Of a stretch of DNA of 64,000 bases, positions 44,501-57,539 are shown piece after piece. The stretch's first letter is position 1; the number at the start of each line of letters is the position of its first letter. The stretch is from Mastigias papua (taxonomy: Eukaryota; Cnidaria; Scyphozoa; Rhizostomeae; Mastigiidae): NCBI GenBank assembly GCA_964019165.1, contig OZ025268.1:6388528-6452527 (forward strand), in the 5' to 3' direction. A program made the translations under genes and the position numbers. The notes under the pieces are model-generated. The model saw only the letters and a list, made by a program, of their open reading frames with translations, did not search any database and was not told the DNA's origin.

Positions 44501-46221
44501 TACTGTCATTTTCAATCCATTATATTTTTACACAGTTGATAGGGAATCCTATGATTAATGAAATGGCAAGATCCTATGGAAAATCATCTGCACAAATACT
44601 TTTGAGATGGGGAATCCAGCACAATGTAGGTGAGTTCTGAGTCCATGGTGTAGGAGGCAGTGGTGTATCCAACACAGGTTGAGGTTGGAGCATCTCCTAA
44701 GGGTCCCCAAGCCTTTGAGGCCCCATAGAGGTTTTCAAGGGGCAGGCATTTGCATTTAGGGGTCATTCAGGCGAATTTTGTTATAAAGTGTCACAAAACA
44801 GTTTGGGGTTGGTAGGGCTATAGGTTTGTTGTTACATAACAGATCATGAAGAAACTGGTTGGTAAGAAGCTCAATACTTGGCTCCTCAGATGGCAGAGTT
44901 AGCACAGTTTTGTAGACATAGAAATGACAGTGCTGAAAGCAATGACACTTTGGGTGTGGAAGAGACCGCCTCCAAAAGAGCACCACCACTTTGGTTTGTA
45001 GTAAATGACAAATTTCAGCATTATGTAGTTTTTGAATGGACCCTTATTGACGAATGAGGACATTTAATAGGCCCATATACCCCTTACTTGTCCACAGGCT
45101 ATGTATTGCTCCTTTAACTCTTATTGGTATAAGTCCTCATTCATTATTGCCTGAATGCAACGTGACTCTGCCCAACTGTGAGGTTGCAGCCCTCTAGCCT
45201 CTTTGCCTGTGAGTGAGTCTATCTGTTTTTGGAGCTTTACCTGATAAGTCGTAGAAATACAAGACGTCATCTTTTGACAGTTATTTATATTCCCATCTCA
45301 CCTTGAAACAGTTCTAAACTATGGCTTTAAAGTTCCTCCTACACACCTTTTTTTATAAAAAATACCTTAGTTTTCGCTGCACCTCAATATTAATAAAAAT
45401 TCTTGATTTTAAACCTAAGAACATTCTTAGATTATTCGTACATTTTACTGATTTTGAGCATTAATACTCGTATAGGCCATATTCTTAATATAAAATGAGT
45501 GCAACTGACGCTCCCCTAAGAGTTACTGAGTGGCACCATAGTGTAACGACTCACAGTCTTATTAATTGGAGCTCACACGTGTTCTGTTTTCAAAAGAAAA
45601 CTCAGATAAGCAGAAAATCTACGCTTTGATTAGGCTTGAGCCTTGTGTTTTTCTTAAATTTCAGCTATTTTGAGCCGTGATATTCTTATAGACTATATTC
45701 TTATAAAAATTGTGTATTGAGATGGGAGATTTATATTCATTTGGGAACATATATGCGTACCGAGGCTTTGAGCAAATTGGAAATTATATGAAACTGCATT
45801 GAAGCAACCTTACTTATTAATTGCTTTTTCGAGGTAGTTTTGTTTGCCCTTTAGTCGATCGTTCCTTGTATCTCACGCTTTCTGTCAGGTGTTCTGATGA
45901 AAGATGGCGAACGTAGAGATTTCAGCACATAATATCGTACATTGAAGAGTAAAGGCCAAGCTCTGCTTTTTTAATTAATCGATCCTAAAGTTAGCAGCAA
46001 AAGCTAGATGATGTGTATTGTTACATCAGAACTTAGTCCGGAAACTCATTTAAATCCTGTGCGGTTTTTTGTTAGGTGTGATTCCAAAGTCAACGAAAAA
46101 GGAACATATTCTCTCAAATATAGAAGTTTTCAACTTCACTATATCAGATGATGATATGAAGCAACTCGATGACATGACTATCAACAAACATTATTGTTGG
46201 GATCCTTCATTTGTGCTGTAG
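41519..46221 (+). CDS. Aldo-keto reductase, seven visible exons (first exon not located)
   Basis: Visible exons are 41519-41599, 41973-42080, 42463-42651, 43197-43288, 43703-43801, 44536-44629 and 46076-46221 (stop TAG). All joins are in phase and give 269 residues; the family has about 280 to 320, so a short first exon is missing. All four catalytic-type residues are present: Asp and Tyr in DTASVYKNEEYIG (Asp codon formed across a splice), Lys in IFITSKL, His in YLIHWPG. The cofactor site shows IGVSNY, VEFHPHLYQ, YSSLGTGELI, SSAQILLRW and GVIPKSTKKEHI, as in NADPH-dependent aldo-keto reductases. The sequence is closest in style to bacterial-type and protist prostaglandin-F-synthase-like reductases. 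Substrates are likely small aldehydes or ketones; which one cannot be told. It follows RHEB on the same strand. Confidence 0.9.
42188..42338. repeat. 15-base tandem repeat, about ten units
   Basis: Consensus ACAGGATTTTTACAA, with point changes between units, in an intron of the aldo-keto reductase. The 15-base period makes a repetitive open frame that is not a gene. Confidence 0.95.
44758..45045. mobile_element. Small DNA element with AGGGGTCATTCA termini
   Basis: Left end AGGGGTCATTCAGGCG (44758) and right end TTTTTGAATGGACCCTT (45030-45046) are imperfect inverted repeats about 290 bases apart, inside the last intron (44630-46075) of the aldo-keto reductase. Its left end matches the motif at 57998 and the element near 23912-24697. 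No coding capacity. Confidence 0.5.
45046..46075. other. Rest of the last aldo-keto reductase intron
   Basis: At 45655-45720 a stretch with TATTCTTATAGACTATATTC matches, with changes, 60768-60800. It is a low-copy dispersed repeat of unknown type. No gene was seen. Confidence 0.4.
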
Positions 46222-47694
46222 TGAATTGTCTCCAGACGATGCCTACTTGGGTACAGCTTTGGGGCGTTGCTGCATGGATGTTCAATAGATGAGTTTCTTA
46301 TATGGAGAGCTGTGTGAACTATTTTAGATAACTTTGATATCTCGATATCAGTAAGGATATTATGTCTACAATTTGGCGCAACGTGGGTTTTTCAGCGATT
46401 TATGATGAAGAGCAGTCGATGAAGCTAGCAAAATTTCGACAGAAATGCCCAGTCCCATTCATGGAGCTTAAAGGTGCATAGATCGCGGAGATCATACTTA
46501 TGATAGGATGTATATCACAAAAAGAGAAATAAATATATTACTTACTGTATTTGAGATTTCACTGGCTTTACCGTATGAAGAGGAGTCTTTCTATTGATTT
46601 TTTCTTCGAATGTTGGCTTAGAATGATAGCAGTATCACACGCATTTTCTGCATCCTTCTGCAATGTAAACAGTTTATTGAATGCATGGGCGATACTCCAA
46701 ATTCCCTTCGTGGACAAAGTAGCTATTGTCTCCTATCTAGGAATTTAACTGTACGATAGCTACAGATTGAGGATATAACAAGAAAATGCAGTTACCAAAA
46801 CTAGAGGTAAAGGCTAAAATTTGGTTCGAAATAGTACAAAACTAAAGTACAACAAAAATCACGTAGAAATATCGAATAGTTTATACTGGTAGAAATTATT
46901 CCCGACGTAACTTAAATCTTTATGAGAACACACATCGAATCGAGCTCAAACGCTCTGGCAATGATAGAATATTGCTCAATTGCTGAAGGGACCCTAACAT
47001 TATACGCTAGTTTAAAAATTTAAGGACCAGTATACTTCGGACCAAAACTATTGGATGCAAAAATTTCTGATCAGACTCCTTGTTTGGACAATAGTTTGTT
47101 GAAGTTTCTCACAAAGTGGGAAGAATTGTCTATAGAAAGACCACTGTTAGAGCATTTGAAAGCACTGACGAACAGAACTGTGTGGTCGAAGAGAATTTGA
47201 AATTAGATAAGGTGAAGAAATGGACTCTAATGAGGACACAGAGGACGAAAGTCAAAGTTCATTAAGTGAAGACTTTACTATTTTGGAAGATGACGATATA
47301 ACAGAAGTTAGATAAAAATCACATCTCTGATCATAATTTTCTTAGATTCATGTAATTCAAACAATGATAGACGTATAACTATACACTTTTGTGTATTAAA
47401 GAAGTTTACAACAAGATTGCTTGCTAATATTTTAGATGATAATATATGCTACATCAACTACCAAAACAAATTAGACTAATATACAAAGATACAGCAAGCA
47501 ACTATGATACTCAAAAGTTCAATAAATTTGGTTTAACTTCAAAATGTCCTTCATCTTACAAATACGTAACTGGTGCATCTTACGGCAATAAATAATACTT
47601 TCAAGATAAGTCAATATTGACGGGTGATATCATAGATTAAATTATTTAACATCGATGGTAAGGACTCAGAGGAAAAATGCTATGAGTGCTCACT
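46222..47694. other. Region downstream of the aldo-keto reductase
   Basis: This contains a 39-codon ORF (46362-46481) of doubtful meaning and a short acidic open stretch (47221-47316, MDSNEDTEDESQSSLSEDF) that looks like the tail of an unknown or decayed reading frame. A similar acidic stretch (DSDKDESNDDEFFSPEEVA) is at about 1058-1130. No gene was recognised. Confidence 0.35.
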
Positions 47695-48005
47695 GAGGGG
47701 TCAACAATACTTGAGTGATTTTCTTCATTGTGAGCAAAAATCAGCTGCAAGTACATTCGGGATTAATTCATTCGTATTCAACAGTGCTCTCATTTGGAAC
47801 ACTCGACCATCAGTGGTCACACCAAACCACCGCCCGCAGGCCAGATCCAGGCCGCAACGGCGTTCTATCAGGCACGCTTACGGTACTTGATATTAGAGTT
47901 TTAAGAGCTGGCTTCATCACTGTATTGCGCAGAACGATTATGCGGCCCGCGCTTAAAATCCCTTGAGCTATCTGGCCAACTGTAATAAAAGTTTGTTGAC
48001 CCCTG
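47695..48005. mobile_element. hAT-type MITE
   Basis: Inverted termini AGGGGTCAACAA (47696-47707) and TTGTTGACCCCT (47993-48004) enclose about 310 bases. The CAGGGGTCAACAA type of end is usual for hAT elements. No transposase frame, and no clean eight-base target duplication was seen. Confidence 0.6.
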
Positions 48006-50498
48006 CTCTACCAGACACTATAAAACAATATAAGTCCCATAGCTATATTCAGAATTTATCAAGGAATGGAGTAGGCAAACTTGTACTAGCAAGGTCTGCA
48101 ATTAACTTGATAGGATCAAAAGTATAATTTACTAATTTTAATTAGTATGGTAAATGTTCGGCTTGAGTTGTTTTGGAACTATACACTACACTAAAAATGA
48201 AAAGAAATTGATGATAATTGGCTTCAGTTTTGCTTGACGAAGTATCAAATGGGCTGAATGGTGGGTTGCTGTATTCAACTCAAAGACATCTGGTATTGTG
48301 GAAACAATATTAGTTTGGCTACTTCATTACACATTTGCAACAATAATTTGTAGCATTTGTTTTTCTTTCATTCTATCGTGAAATTTATCACCTTTAACTA
48401 TATATGCTTCCTTGCAGTGCAAATCGATGTCCTGTTTCAATCATAGTATTTTCTAAGGAATTTCCACTCGTGGGGAAATTTCTCAAAAATAGCCACAAAC
48501 ATGGGGGAACTTTGTGACGACACCTTGTAGTAGAAATTAGCAGAAATTAGTATCACAGTTTTTACATGATGCCAGAATACCGCAAGGAACACCACTCTCT
48601 CCTTGTAATTGATTGGGCCCAAATAACTGGGGAAATTCTAGGATTCTGCTGACCACTACTGGAGAAAGCATTAGGCCAGCTAGCAACTTTTCCCAGTAGA
48701 TAATATGTTAAAACTGCCTTGGTTTCAATTACACTGATTAAATTCTAGAACGCTTATTCTCACAGAAGACCCAATAACTAGTCACTCAGTTACCACAAAT
48801 ACCCTGGACATATCAATGGAAATCAGGGCATCAATAACTTTACTAAAAATTCTTCTACTATGAAATTAGCAACTTTGCAATCATTCATGCCGATCATCAG
48901 AGAGAGAGAATATACTGTGATAAAGCTCCACTGGTGGCTCCTCTTTTCTTTCACATTAAAATATGCCCACCAGAAATGTTAGCCACCGTGATGGATGACA
49001 AATCTGGCAAAAGCCTATATCAGGGGGCTTGCACAACCCATCACGCGAGCAGTTAAACAATTATGTGTTTAACATACTATTATTTAACATTACATTTAAC
49101 ATCCTTCTATTCATATTCTAATAATACAAATACAAATCTCACTACAATAAGGTAACTTGTATTTAGCTTGCCTGGGTAATATGAATAAAAGGGTACTTAA
49201 ATAGAAGAAAATACTTACATACGTATATGTACAACCGTTATAAGTAAAAATTTATCAAGAATCCTTTGTTGTTAGAAAGTTGCGAGATCCGGTTTAGTCC
49301 ATGGTCTATCACGTATACAAAAGATACAGTAAATAGAACGGAAAAACAAAAAAAATAATAATAATAATAATAACGACTCTCCGTCGGGACCGACGTTGAC
49401 TGTCTGCTAATTCAGTTCAAGGCTTTTGGTATCAGGCTCTCATGTGGGCTTGTAGACCGGCTTGAGATCTGCAGTACCGCTGGGAGCTGCACTGGAACTC
49501 ATTCGGGGAAGTGAACTAAAAAAAGTCCAAAACTGCTATAAGCCCTTTATTACTAAATGAAATTTGAAGCCTTCAATTTCAAGTATAAATATAATTTGTT
49601 CAGTGTAACGAGTGAAATTTTATTGATCATTTAGCTTCTCTCCAACTAAGATGAAAACTCCATTTCCTTCAAAAGGGATGATAATTGAAACTTACATTAT
49701 TTGGAATAAATTCGAACGTGAGGATAACTTCGTACGTTTCACACGACAGAGAAGGGCTGACGAATGCTCAATTTCTTGTCTGGGTAAACAACATCTGTTC
49801 CTCTGCCCCCACCCCCCCCCCACTCAACTTAACGTCGGAGATCATTTTTTGGAAATTGCAGTAGAGCTAGCCAATCAGTTTCACATCACGCATGGATAAA
49901 TTCTGTCCATCAGCTACATGGATATTGTCAAATTCAGCCTAAAACGTTTCATACATGCTTATCATTTTTCAAATTTCCAACAGTTTTTCCTTGATCATTG
50001 TTTTGCCCATTTTACTCCCCTCACCTTCCCCCTTATCCGACCCTGAGATAGTATGTACCTTTCCTACGCTCCCCATTGTGTAACAGCCACAGGGTAGATA
50101 AGTATTAACTTACTCCCTGTGGTATCGTCTTTGTTGTTGTCTTTGCAAATAATTATGAATATAGATAAAAAACTTTCCAACAATTTAGAGATTACATGCT
50201 TTCTATGAAGTATGCAAATGACGAGTTCATCAAATCTACTTTTCAAGTTTAGCTTGCTTGTGCTTATCAAATGCTTCTTAATTTTTGCCGGGTTTGAGTC
50301 TCATGTTTTGTACATACTTGGTCACTAAAACCGGGTATTTTCCATTCGCCATTGCTGTACTATAACATGACAGTCCTCTCTAGTCCTCAAATTTCATTCA
50401 ATGGTGTCAGCTGGCGTGTGGAAAGCTTTGCAATATTTGATAACATACTTACTATACTAAAAAGAAACTTTTTAAAGAAATACTTAAACGTACCTACA
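48006..50498. other. Non-coding stretch 3' of the NB-ARC gene
   Basis: AT-rich sequence. An AAT microsatellite lies at about 49350-49372, directly followed by a GC-richer segment (49376-49510: CCGTCGGGACCGACG palindrome, then TCGGGGAAGTG) that may be a SINE or element end. The part next to 50498 is likely 3' UTR of the NB-ARC gene. A GTAG/GTACGT donor-like site just after the stop (near 50485-50490, minus strand) suggests a 3' UTR intron may exist. Confidence 0.4.
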
Positions 50499-53400
50499 TT
50501 AAAATATCATCAGTTCCCGGGCTGCGTTCCAAATTCTGCTAAGGAAGCTTGTATGATCTTGTATGTACTGATGATACTCCTTTTGAACCTTCTTTACGTC
50601 CTTGAGCTTCCGTTTATTTCCATACTCTAGCACCGTTTGCATTAGTAACTTTATGGTGACTGGATCAGCAATACCACTGGATTTCCTCAGGAGGGTAATG
50701 TAATGTATTTGAAATTTACATTTCATATCTTTTTCCTTTTGCAATTGTCCATCGAACTTTCTGATGCACTGTTGAAGAACATAAGCCAATTGCAATTTTT
50801 CACCATCTGAAAATTCTGCTAGATCTATGTTTTGAATAGCACTATAGATTACGTAACAAGGCTTGAGTGGTGAGTATATATCATCAGATAAACAATTGGC
50901 AATTTCGTTCATCAACCCAATGGCTTCCTTGTGGTCACCACTGGTCAGCTCTAAGAGACATGTAAACAGCTTCAGCTTAAGCCACCCCAATTGGCAGTTC
51001 CCCAAAGCTTTAATGATTCTCTCTCTTTGCTCAGTATGATTTCCAGTTCTTGCAATTTTGTTAGTTTTCTCAAGAAAAGTCACTTCAAGAATCATTTCCT
51101 CATCTTCTTTACTATTATTTGATTTGCTCACTAACGTGAGGAGATGCACACCATCTTTTCTGTCAAGTTTCATTTTTTCTGCAATCTTCAATGCATTATC
51201 CGCATATGGTCTCCTGTCACTTTCTAACATTACGTGTGCAGAAAAAAGAGCAATGCTCTTGTTCCATTCAAAGATTGCCTTTTCTAATAGTTCCGTATCG
51301 CCTAAATCATACTCCAACCTGTGCCGTGCAGTAGAGATAGCGGATTCTAAAATGTGTATTGCTAACATTGTTTCTCTTTGAATAATCTCCTTTTCAGTAC
51401 TTCGTCCCGTTATTCGAAGTCTATGCTTACTTACGTTATCAACTACTTTGATCATTACTTCGTCTGGAATCACCAAACTGCCAATATTCTTAGCCAATTC
51501 CTGGGAATATTGTGTAAAGTTATTGCAAAGAGTACCTAAAGCTTTAGAAAAGAATTGAAAGTTGTTGTGATGATAGGATATCTCTGTGATATTCTTCAAT
51601 GGTTCTATTGCCTTTTCTTTCAAATGTTCATGTTTTAGACAGAACTTGCTATATGCCCACCACAGAGTACAAATTAACGGTAAATCAATCAATCCAGTAT
51701 TCTTTGCAATGAAAAATGCTTTCTCAAACAAATTCAGAGCACTTTCATTCTCTCCAATCTCTACTTGGTACTCAGCGAGACAGTTATAAATATCAACGGT
51801 CCAAAAAGTGGCCCCGAACGTGTTATCTGATAAATCACTTGCTGATTTGAAGTACTGTATTGCTGCATTTTGATCGTTTACATAGGATGCTGCTTTTCCC
51901 AACAACTTACTAACTTTGATAATGTAATATGTCCTAATTTTCTTATTTTCCAGGCCTTCAACAATCTCCAGTAGCCTAGCTAGTTCTTCTCTCAAAGTGT
52001 TGTATGTAGCGTCCTTCTCTGGTGAAAATGTCCTGTCTCTTAACTCTGTCACTCTCTCTGACAGCTGTCTGCGCCTAAGCATCACAAGTTCATATGTTTT
52101 TAAATTCTCATTTAACACTTGACAGTCGGGTATAATCCAGTCTAACTCATCTAAACACGCACAAATCATAGATCTGGTATTTTGCTCATTACTCGCCTCT
52201 CGAAGGAACTCGAATATACTTTTAATTTTGCTTCCTTCTACCAAAGGGTACAGAAATCTTAACAGTAGATAAAAGGAGCATGGTTCTTGCTCTGTAAGAA
52301 CATCTTCATCAATCATGCTCCTGACGAGCTCCTTTTCACCAATACTATAAGAGTGCAAGATCCTAATCAAATGATTGAAGGGAGATATCATGTCATGAAA
52401 CTCCTTCACTGATGACGATAAATTATCCTTTTCAAACGATTTTTCGCCGAGTTTTAAAAGGCCTCTTATGTACACAACTGTCAAAGCTGCCTTGTGGCGA
52501 AGTTTACTGTCTTTAGGAACTTTATCGTTAATAATCTCTCGCAAAAATGGATGCATTGCAAAACCTGTCTTAGTTGAACTAATGATCCCCTTATCCATCA
52601 ATTGCTGAAGATACAGAATCTCTGCTCCAACCTTTTCACAAAGCTTTTTTGCAAAATATAGAAAAAAATTTCCTTCAAAGCAACTCAACGTTTTTGCCAG
52701 TTCCATTTCTTTATCTCCAAGTATCTTTAACGCTGCAATTAGGCAACCCTTCACATATGGTGAGCTTCCAACGGCTACTTCACCGGGATGTTTTTTACAT
52801 TGGTCTAGAAAAGCTTCAATATCCCTCACATTGCCAAAATCACAAAGCGCCTTCGAGAAAACGCGAAGAATCAATGGATAACCACAAGATGACTGATGCA
52901 AGATCTCTTTGTGGTCACAGATGGTAGGCCAGAAAGACTCCAAATATCTTCCACTTTCTTCCAAAGTGAAAGGAGCCACGCGAATATTCTTCACATTGTT
53001 GTTGAAGTACTGTTCATCAGCAATACACCTTGATGTGCAAAGAATGTGAATGCGACCTTTAGAAGTCATATCTTGAGTAGCCATTTTAATCAACATCTTC
53101 ATTGCGATGAGAAGACTGTTACGCTGGTCTTCCTGCATTGCTAGAAACTCTTCAGAATTGTCTAGTACAATCAGAGTCTGCTTTTCTGCGGTGCATAATC
53201 TTCTGAAAGTCGATTGCAAAAGGGAACATATATCATCATCTTTTATATTGGTAATGTTCAAAGAAAATTCCTTTGATATGTATCGACAAATTTCGTTAAG
53301 AGGCTGCCCTCCCTCTTCGGTGTAGGGCACTTCATTCATATATACCCAAATCATATTTTCATATTGTTTCATATGTTCCTTAGCAAATTTTGTGGCCACA

Positions 53401-56400
53401 CTTGATTTTCCTATACCAGCCATACCATGAATAACAACAAATGGTTTGACAATGAAAGCCTCTTCAACTTGATCCAAAACGTCCTTCCTTCCAATGAAAT
53501 GTTCAGTATCTCCTGGGATCTCTTTCACATTATCTGTTCGTAAAAAAGAAAGTGCCTCTGTTACCTTTCTTGATGCATGAGGCAAAAAACCTAAGTTATG
53601 TAAACTGAGACAAGGATCATAATGAATAATGAATGATGGTATAATCAGCAGTGCAGTGATACAGTCTCAGCAACGGAGGCTCGAAACAGAAATTCTCTAT
53701 TTGGAAAATCTTTGACAAAATATCTTATAGAATCGTGTAAGTTCATCCAGTTCATTTCTTATCATTCCACTGAAGCTGCACTGACTTGTAGTGGCTTTAT
53801 AATTCACTTTTACAATCGTAGGAATAAAACATTAAAACTATTTTGCGAATATTGAGCAAAGTAAACAAAATTAAAGACATGCATAAATAAAGTAGAAAGT
53901 CAAGAAGGCTGCTCTCCCATACACTCCTATAAAGTTATCAAGGGGGGCTGGAGTCATCGAGCCCTTAGGTCTTCAGCCCTGAATACAATCAATATTCCAT
54001 TACCCTGCTAGTAATCTAGTATACAGGGTCGTTGCAAAGATGAAGATTCTATGGCGGTGTGAAATAAAACTTTCCGAACAAGATGGGAACGGTACCCAAG
54101 GAATGGGTTTCGTATCTGATTGCGCAGTCGGCCCTTTCAATACACTTCTACTTCTGCCCACAGTATGCTTTATATCTATTTGGGATATCTGTAAAAGTTG
54201 CAAAGTTTATCAATGAGCCACGTTATTCTGCTACAAATGTAACAGGCAAGTTTTGCCGAAGAGGTGTACCTCCCAGGAGGGTGTCACTGGCTTGCCTGTG
54301 ACGGGCCTGCTAGGCTAGTATAGCAGTGGTGATGGAAGGATGGTGTAATTTTAATTGTAGGCTGATACAGCAATGAATATGAATGTTTAGACTCCTCTCC
54401 CCCTTTGCCTGGTATTATCTGTATTCAGAGACCCCCTCCCTCACTCCCTAGGTAATTTACCTATTTAATAACAAAACAATTGCAGCATGTATATATATAA
54501 CATGAAGCAAGCTTTTTGTTGTTTCAGTCAGTTCTATATGGACATTACATAAAAAAAACAGACAATAGTTGCAACATCCACGATAGATGCTATGTCACTT
54601 GGTGCTACTTCATCTGCTTGATTTGTCACTTTGTCCCTTGCAAAAGATTTGCAATTGATGATGAAGTTAATATAACATGAAACTTTGCATAGAAATATCT
54701 TGTTTTCAAATTTCTGACAACCAAAGCATCTGGATTGTGGTCCACAAGCTATCATTATAGGTATGTCAATTATCATCATCATGATCATTATTATGATTAT
54801 TATTTGTTTTTGTATTATCCAAGCAGCCATCTGTAGACTACCTTTACAAGTGAGGCTTACAGTTGTATATTTAGATGAAATATTCATGAAGATTGCAAAT
54901 CTTTCTGTTATAAATCTCTTAGTGACACTCAGTGGCAACATCCCTCAGGTTTACAGGCTTGAGGAGGTTTGGTGAATTTTTGGATACACTTCTAATCTGT
55001 ACCTTATAGAAGCTACTTGGCTTGTTGAGCCATCTAGATGGTTTACTGAGCCATCTAAACCAAGGAAAGACTGACCAAAATACAATGCCCCAATTTAACA
55101 TTGAGGAATTACTCATGACAGGCAAGCAGACTGCGATCAAAGCTGTAGTGACCACAAGCAGTGCTGTCACTGTAGCTCTTAACTAACTGCAACTTTGATT
55201 TTTATGCTTTACTTTCATTGCTTCCTCCACACACCTATCATGGCTTATAGAAATCATATTTTGCAAGCCATCTCTAGCAGATAAAAGTAAAGATCAAACC
55301 ATTTGCATTTACTATGTCTGGTTTCTAGCTTCACATTTGGCAAGTACAACCAATACCTAGGTAACAATTGTTCCATATTCGTTCATTTAAATGTCCCCTA
55401 ACTTTTCTCTATCCTTTAGTATATTTCATCCCTTCTTTATGAAGCATATCACTTTTAATATAGCAACATAGCTATTTTTCATGTTTCACTGCTTGACTGC
55501 TCCATTTCTACATTTGAATCCTTTCATTGGTTGCAAATATTCACCTACGCTATTTGAATGTACTATTAAATCAAATAAAAAAATCATATGTCAGTCTGCA
55601 CAATACAACTGTTCAGCTGTTTCTTTTGTGACAGTTTCACTTAATAGAAAATACAGGATTGAGGTGTCATACAAAGTGGATTAGAAATGGAGCTTTAAAG
55701 TTTAGCACTTCAAATAAGCAAGTTCAAACAGTTAGTGTTTGAAATTTTGCTCATCCATATGAGAGGCTATGACAGCAAAAATGACTGCACATCCCACTTC
55801 ATACATATTGAACTTTTCAAAACAGGTATAATTGCAAATTTAATGTTTATAGCAATAATAGTACTTGTACATATTAATATGTATGTATAAGTAATATTAT
55901 TGCTGGAAGCATTAAATTTGAAATAGTATCTAGATGTTGCAAAGTTCAATATGAATGAAGTGAAACATACAGGGATATTCTCAGAAGGGTATAACAAATC
56001 ATTGAATTATTAAGCAGTTCCATGAAAAGAAGAAGATGACAGCAGCTAGAAAGTCTTAAGAGTTGGCCACAAGACAAAACATATAAATTTTGTAAGTCAT
56101 CAGATATTCCTAAGATTTCCTAGATTCTCATACTATGAAGGTAGAATAGTGACAAGTTTCTAAAATTACCACAATGATTTTCAGCCACTAAGTTTAGACT
56201 ATCAGCACCTGTAAAGTTGCACTGAAAAAACAGTAAGCAGAAGAAATTCAAATATCAAAGTGCCAGCTAGATAATATTTGCATTGTAGTTAGACTGGCAA
56301 TCTGTCATATTGGATGTGGTGGAATTTTAAAATTATATGACTCTCAAGCTGAAGAAACTTATTAGCCCCACTGGTATTGATTTGCCATTCTGGAGAAGAC

Positions 56401-57417
56401 TATCTCACCATATGTTGTTGTGTGGGACTTTGCGGCAAAGCCACAGGGAAGAATGGAAGAAAAAGAGCATGTTATCCAATTGGCTTCCCTGTCTTAAGAT
56501 ATATTTGGTCAAAACCATTTTAAGTGAAAAGAGCAGAAAATTCCCTTCAAAATGATACCTCATTTGTGGCAACAGAGTGTTTGGAAGATAAAATATTGCT
56601 ATTTTATTGTAAGGGGGGCTGCGAGATTACAATAAACAGAGTGGAATAGAAATGTTCATATTTTGGAAACTGGAAGACCGATGAAGCTAAAAATCTGCAA
56701 AACCTCATATCTCACTGATACTAATATGTGTGCCAAATTTCAACTAGATCTGAGAGGTTGGAGTTTTTTAGTGTGTTGATTTCATATGGAATGTCACCCC
56801 AAGGGGCAGTTGCTGACCTTTTATAGTGAAACACTACAGCTATGAGATACTGAACAATAACTTGTCTTTTTTGTTATCTATAGGAAAACAGACAAGTTAG
56901 AGTGAAATAAACACAGCGCATCTTGCTGAAAAACCTAGCTGTATTTCGAGTACGATTCTTCCCTGCATCTTAACCGCAGCTAGCTGTACATTATGTAAAA
57001 CATTTATTGTAAATGTAGGTTTTTTATAAAACACTATTACTTTTGCCAACTTTAAATAAATTGCTATTATTACTATTATCATTCACTGACTGTCGTATAA
57101 TTTCGGCACCTATCTTTTCTCCTCAACCTTCCATTACACAAGTCATCTATTCTGCGCGAAAATGAACAATAATATCCAATAATACAATAATCCTCCACTA
57201 GGAACTTAGCTGGGTTTAAAAACATCAAATACAAATGCTTACAACAGCTTTTACCTGGTCTATACTGTTCCATTGAATAAAAATTCAAGCTAACTCTGTT
57301 ATTGTCGCCCACAACGGCAGGACCGAAGAAGTTCTTCGTTTCTGAAGTATTGTTTGTTATGCAGTTTTCTACTGGTGATTCTAATAGCTGTCTAGTTTCT
57401 TTGGGCTGTTCCTCCAT
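50499..57417 (-). CDS. NB-ARC/TPR STAND receptor-like protein with RHIM-like N-terminal exon
   Basis: Two coding exons: 57417-57255 (54 codons plus one base, CCAG/GTAAAA donor) and 53590-50499 (CTTAG acceptor, stop TAA). The large exon is open over its whole 3.09 kb and has no upstream ATG of its own; the phase-1 join to the first exon gives 1084 residues. Residues 1-56 are short, with FFGPAVVGDNNRVSLNF at 30-46, resembling RHIM-type amyloid motifs (VGDNN is shared with human RIPK3). NB-ARC follows: VIHGMAGIGKSS (P-loop, about 107-118), LIVLDN (Walker B, 194-199), ILCTSR (237-242), CGYPL (290-294) and AMHPF (MHD-like, 399-403). The C-terminal half is helical and TPR-like (around NDQNAAIQYFKSASDLS and GENESALNLFEKAFFIAKN). 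Such proteins are immune-type switches. No death or TIR domain is present. Confidence 0.85.
53591..57254. other. Intron of the NB-ARC/TPR gene
   Basis: A 3.66-kb intron. It contains a foldback at 54242-54300 (ACAGGCAAG ... CTTGCCTGT, with CCTCC/GGAGG inside) and a minus-strand open stretch at 54534-54941 that I do not consider a gene. No strong internal exon with matching phase was found, so a third exon cannot be claimed. Confidence 0.5.
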
Positions 57418-57539
57418 CTTTTCACAGTAGCGTTACCTTCTGCACAGCAAAAGGTACTACAGTATCAGTTGTCAATCATATTCCGTCCAGTAGACTTGTG
57501 CAACGCAGCAGCCTATGCAGTTCCTTCAGGATTCCTATC

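Noticed and set aside
46362..46481. A 39-residue ORF starting MSTIWRNVGFSAIYDE, compared with the small mitochondrial ATP synthase epsilon protein (Trp-Arg-x-x-Gly-x-Ser near the start)
   Set aside because: Only a handful of residues agree and the rest does not. Too weak to call a gene or retrocopy.
54534..54941. A 135-codon minus-strand frame in the receptor intron
   Set aside because: It contains a low-complexity Ile/Met run, and no splice sites join it in phase to either neighbouring exon.
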